64,000 nucleotides of DNA from Phaeosaccion multiseriatum. Lineage: Eukaryota > Ochrophyta, other classes. Below, piece by piece: positions 16,263-26,916 of the stretch. Location: assembly GCA_965112735.1 (NCBI GenBank), contig OZ218952.1, forward strand, positions 806,001-870,000, given 5' to 3'. Position 1 is the stretch's first letter. Each line of letters begins with the position of its first letter. Below the pieces are notes generated by a model. It searched no databases. It was not told the origin of the DNA and saw only the letters and a program-made list of their open reading frames with translations. Made by a program: the position numbers and the translations under genes.

Positions 16263-17317
16263 GCAGCGGCAGCAGCAGTAGTAGCACTGTCCGCAGCAGA
16301 CTCCTGCTGGCGGTGGTGGTGGAAGTAGTCGCTCATCCTACCACCACTGCCCCCGCCGCCCTCGCTTGCCCTTGCCTCCACCCATGACCGGCGGCTACCC
16401 CCAACCCCACCACCACCACCACTAGCATTCCGTGATCCTTGCGTAGCGTTCGCCCCTGCAGATGCCATCCTCTTGCGGTGGGATGGAGACCTACTGGGCG
16501 GACTGCACACCTGCCTTCTCTCCCCCTCTCTCTCCCTTCTCCCACCGCCCCCAGCGCTTTGGGCTCGCGGCTGCCGCTGGCAGTTTTCTCTCTGGCGCTG
16601 CTGAGGAGACAATGACTCACGCTGGCGTATGTCTTGCTCCTTGGCGTGCCGCTGCTGCCTGTGCGGGGGTGTGACGAGGTGTCTCCCGCGCTCTCCCCCT
16701 CCGCTTCGAGTAGGATGCGACGCGGCGACCTTGTCCATGTCGCATTCGTCGCCGTCGTCGTCAATGATAAAGCCGTCATCCTCCTCCCCATCCACAAGCA
16801 CCACGTTATTGTTGCCTTGGTCTCCTCGCCCCACTCCCTCGGTCACCCCTGCTTCTGCCCCTCCCCACCCACCTCTACCTCCTCTTGCATCGCGGCTCTG
16901 TAACTCCGTCTTGAGTCGGTCAAGTGCGAATTGGCCCTCTAGGACGAGCTCCACCTCGTCACACCCATCCAAGTCGCTCGCAAAGGACATGGACGCCTGC
17001 CTGCTGCTCTCCTCATCCCCTTCGTGCGTCTCGTCTTCTGCCCCTCCCGCTGCTGTTGCTGCTGCCGCTGCCGCTGCTGCTACTGCTTGGCCTCTCAGTC
17101 GTTCCACCTCTGCGGCTCTTACAGGACCGTGCTGTACTCTCGTCCCGCCCTCGTCTCCCTCTCGTTGTCGCAGCAGCTCCTCGTGCTGCTCCTGCTGCTG
17201 CTGGTGTTCAGGCGAGCGAAGCCCGTGAGAATGGAGCCCGCCCCCAACGGGGCTCCTGCTATAGAGAAGACTGTCCTCTGGGCCAACCAAGTCCCATAAG
17301 CCTTCGCTCGAGGCCAT
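8682..17317 (-). CDS. Giant low-complexity protein with EF-hand region and CEP164-like WW domain
   Basis: Two exons, 17317-12590 and 12023-8682, give 2,689 aa; the donor CAG|GTAAGG and the acceptor (C)nAG|GTG are in phase 0. Exon 1 is almost wholly low complexity (poly-Q, poly-G, poly-E, His, Arg/Ser). The junction creates an EF-hand region, FRHFDRRRCGYFNAGDL...LNTTEMQQLL, followed by a second pair ending in RYDIHGDGRCCVARFL; loop positions 3, 5 or 12 are non-acidic, so calcium binding is doubtful. Further on, ELLWIARE-like and WW features appear: LLWIARDALEATLPAEW, RAYYFHETAGIARWDHPLD, HFHRLYLRHR, closely resembling the N-terminal WW region of the centriolar appendage protein CEP164. DLSILKQRRL and long poly-Gly runs follow. 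A basal-body or flagellar role is inferred from the WW type and the neighbours. True orthology to CEP164 is uncertain because CEP164 lacks EF-hands. Confidence 0.75.
9003..9178. repeat. Long (CCT)n coding microsatellite
   Basis: Encodes most of the poly-Gly run of the WW/EF-hand protein on the minus strand. The other minus frames read poly-Glu or poly-Arg, and the plus frames read poly-Ser or poly-Pro. Confidence 0.9.
12024..12589. repeat. Single intron of the WW/EF-hand gene, filled with (GGGA)n and (GGAA)n
   Basis: Purine-rich on the plus strand, hence pyrimidine-rich in the sense direction. A run of about 28 GGAA units lies at about 12228-12340, and the acceptor is preceded by a C-homopolymer. 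Confidence 0.85.
12921..13680. repeat. Cluster of six copies of the CAGTTGGTGATACAG-type motif
   Basis: On the minus strand, copies at 12921-12933, 12987-13000, 13024-13036, 13150-13161, 13623-13636 and 13669-13680 lie in exon 1 of the WW/EF-hand gene. They encode QLVIQ, QLAMQ, QLAIE or, in another frame, AVGNTA and TVGDD. Confidence 0.8.
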
Positions 17318-17431
17318 CCCTCTCCTTCTCCTCCTTCTCTCCCTCGTGCTTTCCCCTACTTAAGATGAGCTTGAGCATTCCTCAGGGCATAACGGGTCTG
17401 TTTCCGCGTCTGGCATTTTCACGCAGAAGCC
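17318..17431. promoter_or_regulatory. Compact bidirectional promoter region (WW gene / CEBPZ)
   Basis: Only 114 bp separate the divergent start codons. A short TTAAG stretch (about 17359) is the only AT-rich element. Confidence 0.5.
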
Positions 17432-17874
17432 ATGAGGTGCCATCCCTCGAGGATTGCGGCTGCGGCTGAGGGTTCGAAAGCATTGAAGGAGGAGAAACAC
17501 GCCCACTCGTCCCACATGGGGAAGAAAAAGACCAAGGGCCGTGGTACATCCTGCGCTGCCGCAGAAGTAAACCCCAGCGGCGACGATGAGGAGGAGGGAA
17601 TCGAGCTGGAAGGAGCAGGGGGAGAGGAGGCGCCGGAGCTGCAGGCTGAGACCCTCAGCATGCTGCAGGTAAGCACACTGTGAGGAAGAATGTGGGTCCT
17701 TCCTCTGGGCACGTTGCAGTTCCTAGCCATGAAGCCGGAGAGAGGTGGAGCTCTGCCAGAGAGCATCCCCCCTTTTAACTGGCATACCTCTCGTCGTCGC
17801 CATACTGCTCCCCCGTTCCCTACTTCTCTCACAGCACTCTGGTGGCCTGTCTGTCTCTCCCCTCTCGACTCTCG

Positions 17875-17937
<63 letters not shown>

Positions 17938-20900
17938 CGGCTCTTGTCACCCCCTCTCACACACACAGGAGCTCGGTCTCCCTGCAGGCCAGGGAAAGTC
18001 AAGCCTGAGCAAGAAGGGAAAAGGCGATGTGAAGAAAGCGGCAGAGCGCTCCAGTAAAGAGAAGCAGCCGCCGAGCCAAATGCAGGGTGACGCAAAGGCA
18101 AAGAAACAGAAGGGGGCGAAGGTAGGGGCTGATGTCGCCGCGGGTGATTCGGCTGTGGAGAAGAGCAAGACAAACGACAAGAACAACAAGGAGAAGGACC
18201 AAAAGAAGAAGAATAAAAAGAATAAGAAGAAGGAGAAGAGCGCGGAAGAGGAAGAGCTACTGAAGAAGAGTGCCAAGAAAGTGGCGCAGCAAGCAGGTAC
18301 ATTGCCGAAGCAGCTGAAGCAGCAGAAGCGAAAGGAGGGGGCGAACGAACCACAGGCAGCAGTACCACCACCACCACCAACACCATCATCAGCAGCAGGA
18401 GGAACAGTAGCAGCAGCAGAAGGAGGGGGAGGAGGTCACGTCGTGTTTGATGAGGGAGGATCGACCTCCCAAGTCGCCAAGGCCAAGTCAACTCTCAAAG
18501 TATCCAAACACGGAAGTATGCGCATCGCCCACGACCCTGACGTTGGCCAACGCGTCAGTGCAAGCATGAGCTTCAAGCACCCCATCTTAGAGTTACCCGA
18601 GGACGGGTCCTGGTTCGACATGTTCACGTTTGGCGACAATGGCGGGGGCGGTGGGAAGGGGAAGAAGGGCGGAGGAGGGGCAGCGGAGAAGAACGTGCAG
18701 GACGAAGTTGCTCCTCCGTCACTATCGCGTAGGCTGCAAGAAGAAGCACGCGCATTGCTGGAGAAGGAGGTACGGGAGGAGGAGGAGGAGGAGGAGGGGG
18801 TTTGGGGGTATTCTCGTGTATGTGTGGGCATGTGTGCGCGACGCTCTACTCGCTCTACTCTCTCTACTCCCCCAATCTGTTATGGGCCTCTTACAACCAT
18901 CCATCCATCCACCCATCCATCCATCGCTCCATCCATCCCTCCCTCCATCCATCCATCCATCCATCCGTTCCATTCCTATCCATCCACCCCCCTGTCATTC
19001 ATCCATCCATTCATCCATTGCCATCCGTCACCCCCCCTCCCCTCCCCGCAAATAGGTGCTCGCCTGGGAGACCCTCCAGAAGCGATCCGCTGGTACTGAT
19101 GACCGCTGGCTGCAGCAAGTGCTCCGCAGCGGTACCCTCTCCGACAAGATTGCCTCTCTTACCCTCCAGGTTCAGCAGTCACCCATCCACCGCCTCGCCG
19201 TGCTGGACAGACTTGTAGACATGGCGGTCAAGAAAGACGCCCGTACCAATCAGATGGCACTGGAAGCGCTGAAGGATCTCTTCGCCACCAACCTTCTCCC
19301 CGAGGACCGGCGCTTGATACGGTTTGACCACCGCCCGTTACAACAAGCGGATGTATGGTCCCAGGAGGACCCCAAGGGCGTGGGTAAAGCCCTCATGCTC
19401 TGGTACTTTGAAGGCGAGCTTAAAGCCCGTTTCAACACAGTACTCGACTGTATGGAGAGAGCTGCGAGGGACAATGTCGACAAGTTTAAGAGGGATGCCA
19501 TGGAGAGCGCGAAGGACTTGCTCTGTGCCAAGCCCGAGGGAGAGGAGCGACTGCTGGCGCTGCTCGTCAACAAGCTTGGCGACCCCTCGTGAGTCAGTTG
19601 GTGGTATGCTACGGGGTGGGGTAGCTTCTCCTCCTCCTCTTTCTTCTCCTGTTCCTCGTCCTCCTCATTCCTCTCCGCCAAACCCCCCATCCGAACCCCA
19701 AATTCAACCCCCTCTCCTCCTCCCACGCCCCTTCCCTCCTCCTCCTCCTCCTCCTCCTCCTCCTCCTCCTCCTCCTCCTCCTCCTCCTCCAGTCGCAAGC
19801 TAAGCAGCAGAGCCATCAGTCTCCTCCAGGGAGTGCTCCAATCTCACCCTGCCATGAAGCCTGTGGTGGTGAGGGAGGTGCAGCAGTTCCTGCACAGGCC
19901 CGGCTTGCAGCCTCGTGCCGTGTACGCTGGAGTGGTGTTCCTGAATCAGGTAGGAGACTTACCTAACCACTGAGCTTCAGTTTCAGTTTCAGTCGGAGTT
20001 GGGGTTTTTTGTTTTGTTTTGTTTCTCTTTTCCCGACCCTATATTATGCTCTACCCGTCCATACCAGACAGCCCTGCCAATGCTCAGTACATTTCATCAC
20101 ATTTCGTCGTATTTTCTTGCACGTTACCCTTTAACATGACACGCATGTCACACTTGTAATGTCCATCCCATTTCCACTGATCTCTCGGTTTCGACGTTAC
20201 GGGACATATTCTATACAAAGGTGTACCTGCGCAAGGACGACGACGCCAAGCTGGCCTCCGTGCTGGTCCAGGTAAGGCACGGGCAGAGCGAGCGGACCAG
20301 AGAGATACACACACAGAGAGAGGGAGGGAGAGGGAGAGGGGAGAGAGAGGATGAGGAAGAGAAGGGGGGAGAGAGAGAGACCTACGTGAGTTTCACTTTT
20401 CAGTTTATTAGTGTATTATGAGTTTACGTTAAAAAAGTATGGTTGTCTTGTCGAATATCCCGTGACACCTGTAGTAACCCTGACCCTGCCCCTGACCCTG
20501 ACCCCGACCCTGGCCCTCACCCTCACCCTCACCCTCACCCTCATCTTCACCCTCACCCTCACCCTCACCCTCATCCTCACCCTGACTCTCACTCTGACCT
20601 TGACCCTGACCCTGACCATGACCCTGATCGTGGCCTTGCCCCTGCACAGACCTACTTTCGCCTCTTCGAGCGCGCCGTCAAGTCGGAAGAGCTCAAGACA
20701 AAGCTCTTGTCTGCGCTTCTCACAGGCGTCAACAGGGCATTCCCGTATCTTCCTGCGGACGAAAAGTCGCTCGCGGCGCATGTGGATGTGTTGTTCAAGA
20801 TGGTGCATCAGTCGGGATTCCGTACTGCTACCCAGTCCCTCATGCTGGTGTTTCAGGTGCGTGTGTGGGTGCGTGGGTGGGTGAGGGTGAGGGTGAGCGT

Positions 20901-22798
20901 GGGGATGAGGGTGAGGGTGAGTGTGTGCGTGAGTGAGTGAGTAGGTGGGTGTTTGGGTGCGTGAGTGAGTGAGTGATGAGTGAGTGAGAGTGTGTGTGTG
21001 GGTACATGAGGGTCGGTGGGTAGAGGGCTGGATGCATGAGTGGGTATATGACTCGATGAATGACTCACTCACTCACGCAGTGACTCACGGAATGACTTAC
21101 ATCACTCACTTCACTCACTTACTTCACTGACTCACTAACTCACTCTCTTCCTCCCTCTCGCTCCACCTCTCTCTCTCTCTCTCTCTCCCTCTCTCTCAAG
21201 GTCTTGGCCCGCGAGGAGCCAGGCGCGAAGAGAGGAAGCAACAGTAGCAGCAAGGGCACGGGCTCTCTCCCACCCCCACCCCCACCCAGACTCACACCCG
21301 CCCAGGAGCAGCAGCAGAAGATTACAACCCGTTTCTATATGGCCCTCTACTCCACCCTCACCTCACCGGAGCTGGTCAACGCCTCAAATCCCACCCTCTT
21401 CCTCAACCTTGTCTACCGCGCAATGAAGAGAGACACTCACCGCGAGCGAGTCACGGCCTTTGCCAAACGCCTGCTGCAGTACGGTGGGTTGTCGGGTGGT
21501 GGGGGTCCGCCTCTGGTGGCGGCCTGCCTCTTTGTCGTTTCGGAGGTACTAAAGAAGCACCAGTACCTCCGCCCGCTTCTGTTGGGCTCCGGACCGGGTG
21601 TCACAGGGAGAGGAGGCAGGGGTGGTGATGGTGATGGTGGTGGTGGTGGTGAGAGCCACAGCGTGACGGACTCAGCAGTGGAGGTGAAGGGGAAAGGGCT
21701 CGGGATCGCTGGCTATGACTGCGTCAAACGAGACCCTCGCTTTGCAGTGAATCTGGAGGAGGAAGGCAAGCAGCAGCAGCAGCAGCGGGATGAGGAGAAG
21801 AAGGCCGTGGAGGGGGGGGATGATGGCGAGGAATCAGACTTAGAACTGAAGCCAGGGGGTGGCTCAGGGGGCAGCGGGAGTGGTAGTAGCAGCAAGGGCA
21901 ATGGCCTCAGCACAGGGTTGTGGGAGACGTCTCTCCTCCGCTCTCACTACCACCCCTCCGTCCGGGCCTTTGCCAACTCGCTGTTGACTCCGCCTGGCTA
22001 TGCGGTCAAGTACAGCGGCGACCCCTTAACGGACTTTACCCTCATCGCCTTCTTGGATAAGATGGCATATCGGAACCCGAAAAAGTTACAGCGAGCAGGA
22101 AAGGAAGGGGCAGGAGGAGGAGGAGGAGGAGGAGGAGCAGCTGATGAAGCGGGAGAGGAGGGGGGGGGTGCTGCTGAGGGGAGGGGAACGGTGCAGCCGG
22201 GTTTGGCGAGAGAGCGGCGGTTACGGAAGCGAAAGGAGTCGGTGGTGAACAGCGTTTCGTTCGCGCAGCAGCCAGTAGAGATGGTAGAGCAGGACACGGT
22301 CTTCTTTCATCGCTTCTTTCGGGAGAAGGCCCATCGTGACAGAGTCAAGAGCGGCGGTCGAAAGAAGTCTGGGGCGGCAGCGGGGGGGGATGGGGATGAG
22401 GAGGATTTTGATGTGGACGGCATCGTCCCCGATGAGAATGTGGCGGACATGAGTGGCGTGGGAAGGATGGGGGAGGGGGAGGATCTGGACGATGAGGAGG
22501 AAGCGTTTGCTACCAAGCTTGCCGAGCAACTCATGGCCAGTGCTGGAGGAGGAGGGGTGGGGGATGATGAAGACCCGGACATGGGAGACTGGAGTGATGT
22601 CGGACTCAGTGATGATGATGATGATGATGATGATGATGAGGAGGAGGAGGAGGAGGAGGAGGAGGAGGGTGAACAGATGAGGGCTGCCGGAGGAGGACGA
22701 GGAGAAGGGGGCGATGCGGATGCCTTTCTGGACGAGCAGGATTCAGAGGATAGCGACAGCGAGGGAGAGGCCCCGGACATGGATATGCTTATGGGCGG

Positions 22799-22868
<70 letters not shown>

Positions 22869-23327
22869 GACGAAGAAGAGGAGGGTGGTGGTGGTGGTGA
22901 TGGTGGGAAGAGAGGGAGAGAGAGGCATAGGAAGCGAGTGGGAGGGGAAGGCGAGAGCGACGACGAGGCGGAGGAAGGAGGTGGTGGAGGAGGCGAGAGG
23001 AAGAAGAGGAAGAAGAAGGGAGATGCATCGTTGAGTGCCTTCGCTAGTGCGGATGACTACACGACCATGTTAGAGGAGTTCGACCCCAATGCCTTCGATG
23101 GGGGGAGCTGGACGACCAAGGGTGGAAATAAGGAGTGGGGTGGACGTCGAGGAGGAGGAGGAGGAGGAGGAGGAGGAGGAGGAGGAGGAGGAGGAGGAGG
23201 AGGAGGAGGAGGAGGAGGAGGAGGAGGAGGAGGAAGGGGAGGAGGAGGAGGAGGAGGAGGAGGAGGAGGAAGGGGCAGGGGGAGAGGGAGAGGGAGAGGG
23301 AGAGGAGGCAAGAGTAAGAGTAGATGA
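17432..23327 (+). CDS. Noc1/Mak21/CEBPZ family ribosome-biogenesis factor
   Basis: Seven exons: 17432-17668, 17969-18769, 19056-19588, 19793-19949, 20221-20271, 20650-20856 and 21201-23327; 1,370 aa. The CBF/Mak21 core is clear: [101 protein letters not shown], then the CEBPZ hallmark [22 protein letters not shown] and [13 protein letters not shown]. The N-terminus is Lys-rich; the C-terminus is acidic with a run of about 23 Asp and ends in Gly-rich and RG repeats ([17 protein letters not shown]), suiting a nucleolar RNA-binding protein. In yeast, Noc1 works with Noc2 in early 60S subunit assembly. A later in-frame ATG at 17516 (MGKKKTKG) is an alternative start. Poly-Gly stretches are encoded by GGA repeats. 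Confidence 0.92.
20471..20640. repeat. Telomere-like CCCTGA/CCCTCA hexamer array in CEBPZ intron 5
   Basis: Degenerate hexamers, mostly CCCTCA and CCCTGA, run directly up to the acceptor of exon 6. They resemble variant telomere units but no CCCTAA run is present. Confidence 0.85.
20881..21062. repeat. GAGGGT/GTGAGT repeats in CEBPZ intron 6
   Basis: Starts with GTGAGGGTGAGGGTGAG, complementary to the array upstream of exon 6, then becomes GTGA/GAGT repeats. Confidence 0.85.
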
Positions 23328-23672
23328 AAAGGGGGAGAAGGAGGGGAAGGGTGGAAGGAAAAATAAGCCTAATAAAACGAAACTGAAACTGGAAGGACTG
23401 TTTGAACATCTTGTTGGGGTTTGAAAACAAAAGAAGAGGAAAAGGGAGCGGAGAAGAAGAGATTCATATATCAGGGTAACAGAGAGACACAGCAGCGTGT
23501 TCGTGTAGATACTTGTGATTCATTCACACGCTCCGAAGGCTCCGTGCTGTGCGAGAGTGTCCTTTTCTCTCGCCACCCTCCCTCTTCCCCCCCTTAGTTA
23601 GAAGGGGTTCGGGAGGCAGGAGAGGCAGCACTTAACACCAGCAGCACAAGACAGCAGGAGTAGGAGAAGAGA
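23328..23672 (+). other. CEBPZ 3' UTR and ASF1 upstream region
   Basis: An AATAAA hexamer at 23371-23376, 44 bp after the CEBPZ stop, is a likely poly(A) signal; GAAACTGAAACTGG follows at once. The rest, to the inferred ASF1 first exon, holds no ORF that I can support. Confidence 0.5.
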
Positions 23673-25809
23673 AGTAAGCGGATGACGGTGTGAAGAGTAA
23701 ACTTTGTCGTGATGTGACGCCTTTTCCCTCCTCTCCCTCCCATCTCTCTCTTCTCCTTCCCCCCCCTTCGCTCACTCAAACGCGTAACGCAGACCTCCGC
23801 TTGCAACGACAGCAAATGTGCAGATGTCCCTCCCCCTTCCTGTGTGCTGCCTCCTTCTTCCTCTGTTGTCTTCACTTGTTCACCTTTCCTCTTTCTCTGT
23901 GTGTGCTTGTGCTGTTCCCCCCACGCCCCCCCATCCATCCCCTCCGCACCAAATCCATTCCTGCGCCCACCCCCCCCCACACCAAGTGGCTTTGGTGAAT
24001 ATCACCGCAGTGGAATGCCTCAACAACCCGTCGCCATTCCTCTCTCCACTTCAGTTCGAGGTGGAGTTTGAGTGTCTGCAGGAGCTTGAGCAGGGTGAGT
24101 TGATGCCCCTATGCCCCTTGTCTCTTTGTCTCTTCATCAAACACGCACCCAACCACCCACCCACCCATCCCCCACCCAACCTCCCTCCCTCCCCCGCTCC
24201 CACCTCCTACCACAATCCTCCTTACCGTTCGCTCGATTGCCCGCACCCTTTGCCCCCCTTGCCCCCGCCCTTCGAACGAAACGAAACAAACAACGAACCA
24301 ACCAACCAACCAACCAACCAAAAAACAATCCACAGACCTGGAGTGGAAAGTGATCTACGTGGGGTCGGCGGAGAGCCAACTGCATGACCAAGTCCTGGAG
24401 GAGGTGATGGTAGGGCCTGTGCCCACGGGGGTCAATCGCTTTGTGCTAGAGGCGGACGCACCCGATACGAGTCGCATCCCCCCTCAGGTACATAGATAGA
24501 GAGGTGGCCGTGGATGGAGGGATGGATGAATGGATGGATGGGTAGATAGATAGATAGATAGATAGATAGAGTGATAAACAGAGACAGGGATAGAGAGGAG
24601 AGGGAGAAGGAGAGGGGCAATGCCACCTCGTGTGTCTTGTGTGTTTACTCGACTGCTCTGCTCGGCTCTGTATCACTAATACTGTACTTCAAGGAGAAAG
24701 AGCCAGTCCACGTCACTCACTCACTCACTCACTCACTCCCTGCCTTCCTTATGCTCTCACTGCCTCACTCACGCACGCATGCACGCACTACAACCTCTCG
24801 TGACCAGGATTTGCGCGGGGTGACAGTGGTCCTGCTGACTTGCTCGTACAGAGACAAGGAGTTTGTAAGGATTGGGTACTATGTCAACAATGATACTGCG
24901 CAGCAGCAGGCACAGGCGGGGCAGCAGCAGGGGCAGGGACAGGGGGAGGAGGTAGGGGACGACGAGGACGAGGAGGAAGAGGAGGAGGAAGGAGACGACG
25001 ACGAGGATCTTCAGGACGCGAATGGTGATCTCGTCGTGGGGGGCGGAGGAGAAGAAGGCGGGGCAGGAGATGGAGGAGAGGGTAATAGAAGCGAGGCAGC
25101 AGCAGCAGCAGCAGCAGCAGGAGGAGGAGGACGAGCAGCAGGTTCTCGAGCCCCGAGTGATGGCGGCGGCAGCCAGATGGCAATGGAGGGAGATTCGCCA
25201 ATGAAGGCCAGAATGTCAGCGGGTGGAGGCGGTATGTCTTCACTACCACCACCACCACCACCACCAGCAGCAGCAGCAGAAGGAGGAGCAGAGGGTATGG
25301 ACACGGAGGAGGAGGATCAGCTGCCGCCGGCCGATCCAAAGGACCTTATTCGGAACATTCTCACGGACAAACCGAGGTAAGATTGATTGATTGATTGGTT
25401 GGGTGATTTCTTCGCATCCTCCCTAATACTTACTCTCGACATGCCGCTGCTGCTACAGCCACAGCTGCTACAGCCACAGCTGGCTTCATCTCTCGCCCCA
25501 TCTCACCACCGTACTATCATGTGTACAACACGAGTCTCTGGTGCTCTCTCTCTCTCTCTCGCTCTCTTCCTCACTCTCTCTTCCTCTCTGGCCCTCCTCC
25601 TCCTCCTCCTCCTCCTCCTCCTCAGAGTCACGCGCTTCGCAATAGACTGGACGCCAGCAGGAGAGGCGGACGCCGCTATGGCAGCGGCGGCAGCAGCCGC
25701 ACATGGAGCAGGAGCAGAGGCCGGAGGAGGCGGGGCTACTGCGAGTGCTGCAGCCATGTTGGCAGCAGGCAATGGCCACTTGCAGGGTGCAGGTGTTGGT
25801 GCCATGTAA
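23673..25809 (+). CDS. ASF1: Histone H3-H4 chaperone ASF1 with a large internal insertion
   Basis: Exons: a 5' exon ending at 23673, then 23987-24094, 24336-24487, 24808-25376 and 25626-25809; about 337 aa. The fold is unmistakable: [103 protein letters not shown]. The beta-strand and Arg/Tyr residues that contact H3-H4 in known ASF1 structures are kept. There is no ATG in frame before the conserved first strand, so I infer that the start codon is split: A at 23673, donor GTAAGC, then TG at 23987. Between YYVNND and RNIL, where ASF1 normally has a loop of about 20 residues, about 140 residues of acidic, Gly-, Gln- and Ala-rich sequence are inserted, all within exon 4. The C-terminal tail is Ala/Gly-rich rather than acidic. 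Confidence 0.93.
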
Positions 25810-25965
25810 ACTGACACTGTACGCCTCTGGGAGCCCAGCCTGGGTGCTGTACGTGCGTGCGTGCGTGCGTGCGTGCGTCCGTTCGTTGCCGACCGCACAA
25901 CAAATATCCCACCCAGGCTCGATCGCTCAGTGCTCCAGTAATGGCGAAAAGGCGAGAGGAGAGAA

Positions 25966-26021
<56 letters not shown>

Positions 26022-26643
26022 GGATGGGGATGGTGATGGATATCTAAGCACGCGGAGAGCCACAGTGAGGCGCGCATTTCGCGCCTTGGGCTTGGGCTTG
26101 GGATGTACTGCGGTGCGCTTTTGACCTCAAATCCTATCTCCTACAGTATCCTATCCACTTCATGCTCCCCCACCCTCTTGTGACCTCCTATCCTATCCAC
26201 TTCATCCTCCACCCTCCTGTCTGCTTCATGATCACGCTTTGTGTGACTCGTGCATCGTGTGTAAGCGCCGCTATACAGCTACGCTAGCTATTCGACTTTT
26301 GATGGCGACTTTTGTGGAATGCAAGACCGACGGACCCCACTTGCCTTGCCTCCTTGCTCCCTCCCCACCGCTTTCCCACCAGTCATTGGGGCATCAGTGT
26401 GTCGATTTTTTCAGGCAGTGCCGTCTTCTGATTGATGGTACCTCACGCACTCCAGTGGCCAGACCAAGTCATGAGGTCTCCCTCTTGTGGTCCACCACCA
26501 CTTACCTACTGCTTTGTGTACAGAGCCTGGCTAGAGAGAGCAACGCACCTCTACCTTTCGAGTACGAGCAGGGCTCCTAGAAGAGAGAGAGCAGCTGTTT
26601 TGTTTCTTGCTGACGTTCGTTGTTCTCCTTGGCTGCGCTGCTG
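25810..26643. other. Tail-to-tail spacer between ASF1 and the methyltransferase
   Basis: Contains a GTGC repeat (25855-25878), about 18 GAT units (25967-26020) and a short direct repeat of TCCTATCCACTTCAT (about 26149 and 26192). An ORF at 26239-26580 shows no recognisable motif and I do not call it. Confidence 0.55.
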
Positions 26644-26879
26644 CTATGATGGAGAACGGTCGCCGCCCTCCTCTTGCCGCCATCTCCTCCATGCAAAAAT
26701 GAGGTGGACGTCTTGCGCCTCCTCCTCCTCCTCCTCCTCCTCCTCCTCCTCCTGTCGTATAGCTTTAGCCCCGCCCTGCTTCTCATGCTTCACACTGCTG
26801 CCACGGTGGCCAATATCTGGTGTGCAAACTGCTTCGTCGAGGTCGGCGCCGATGGTGACTGCCCCCACAAGACTGCCGC

Positions 26880-26916
<37 letters not shown>

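Noticed and set aside
20471-20640. Interstitial telomere or chromosome-fusion point
   Set aside because: Hexamers are CCCTCA/CCCTGA variants without a canonical telomere run, and they lie within a normally spliced intron. Only a resemblance is noted.
26239-26580. 113-aa plus-strand ORF between ASF1 and the methyltransferase
   Set aside because: No recognisable domain, no neighbouring exon with consistent phase, and it overlaps likely 3' UTR sequence.
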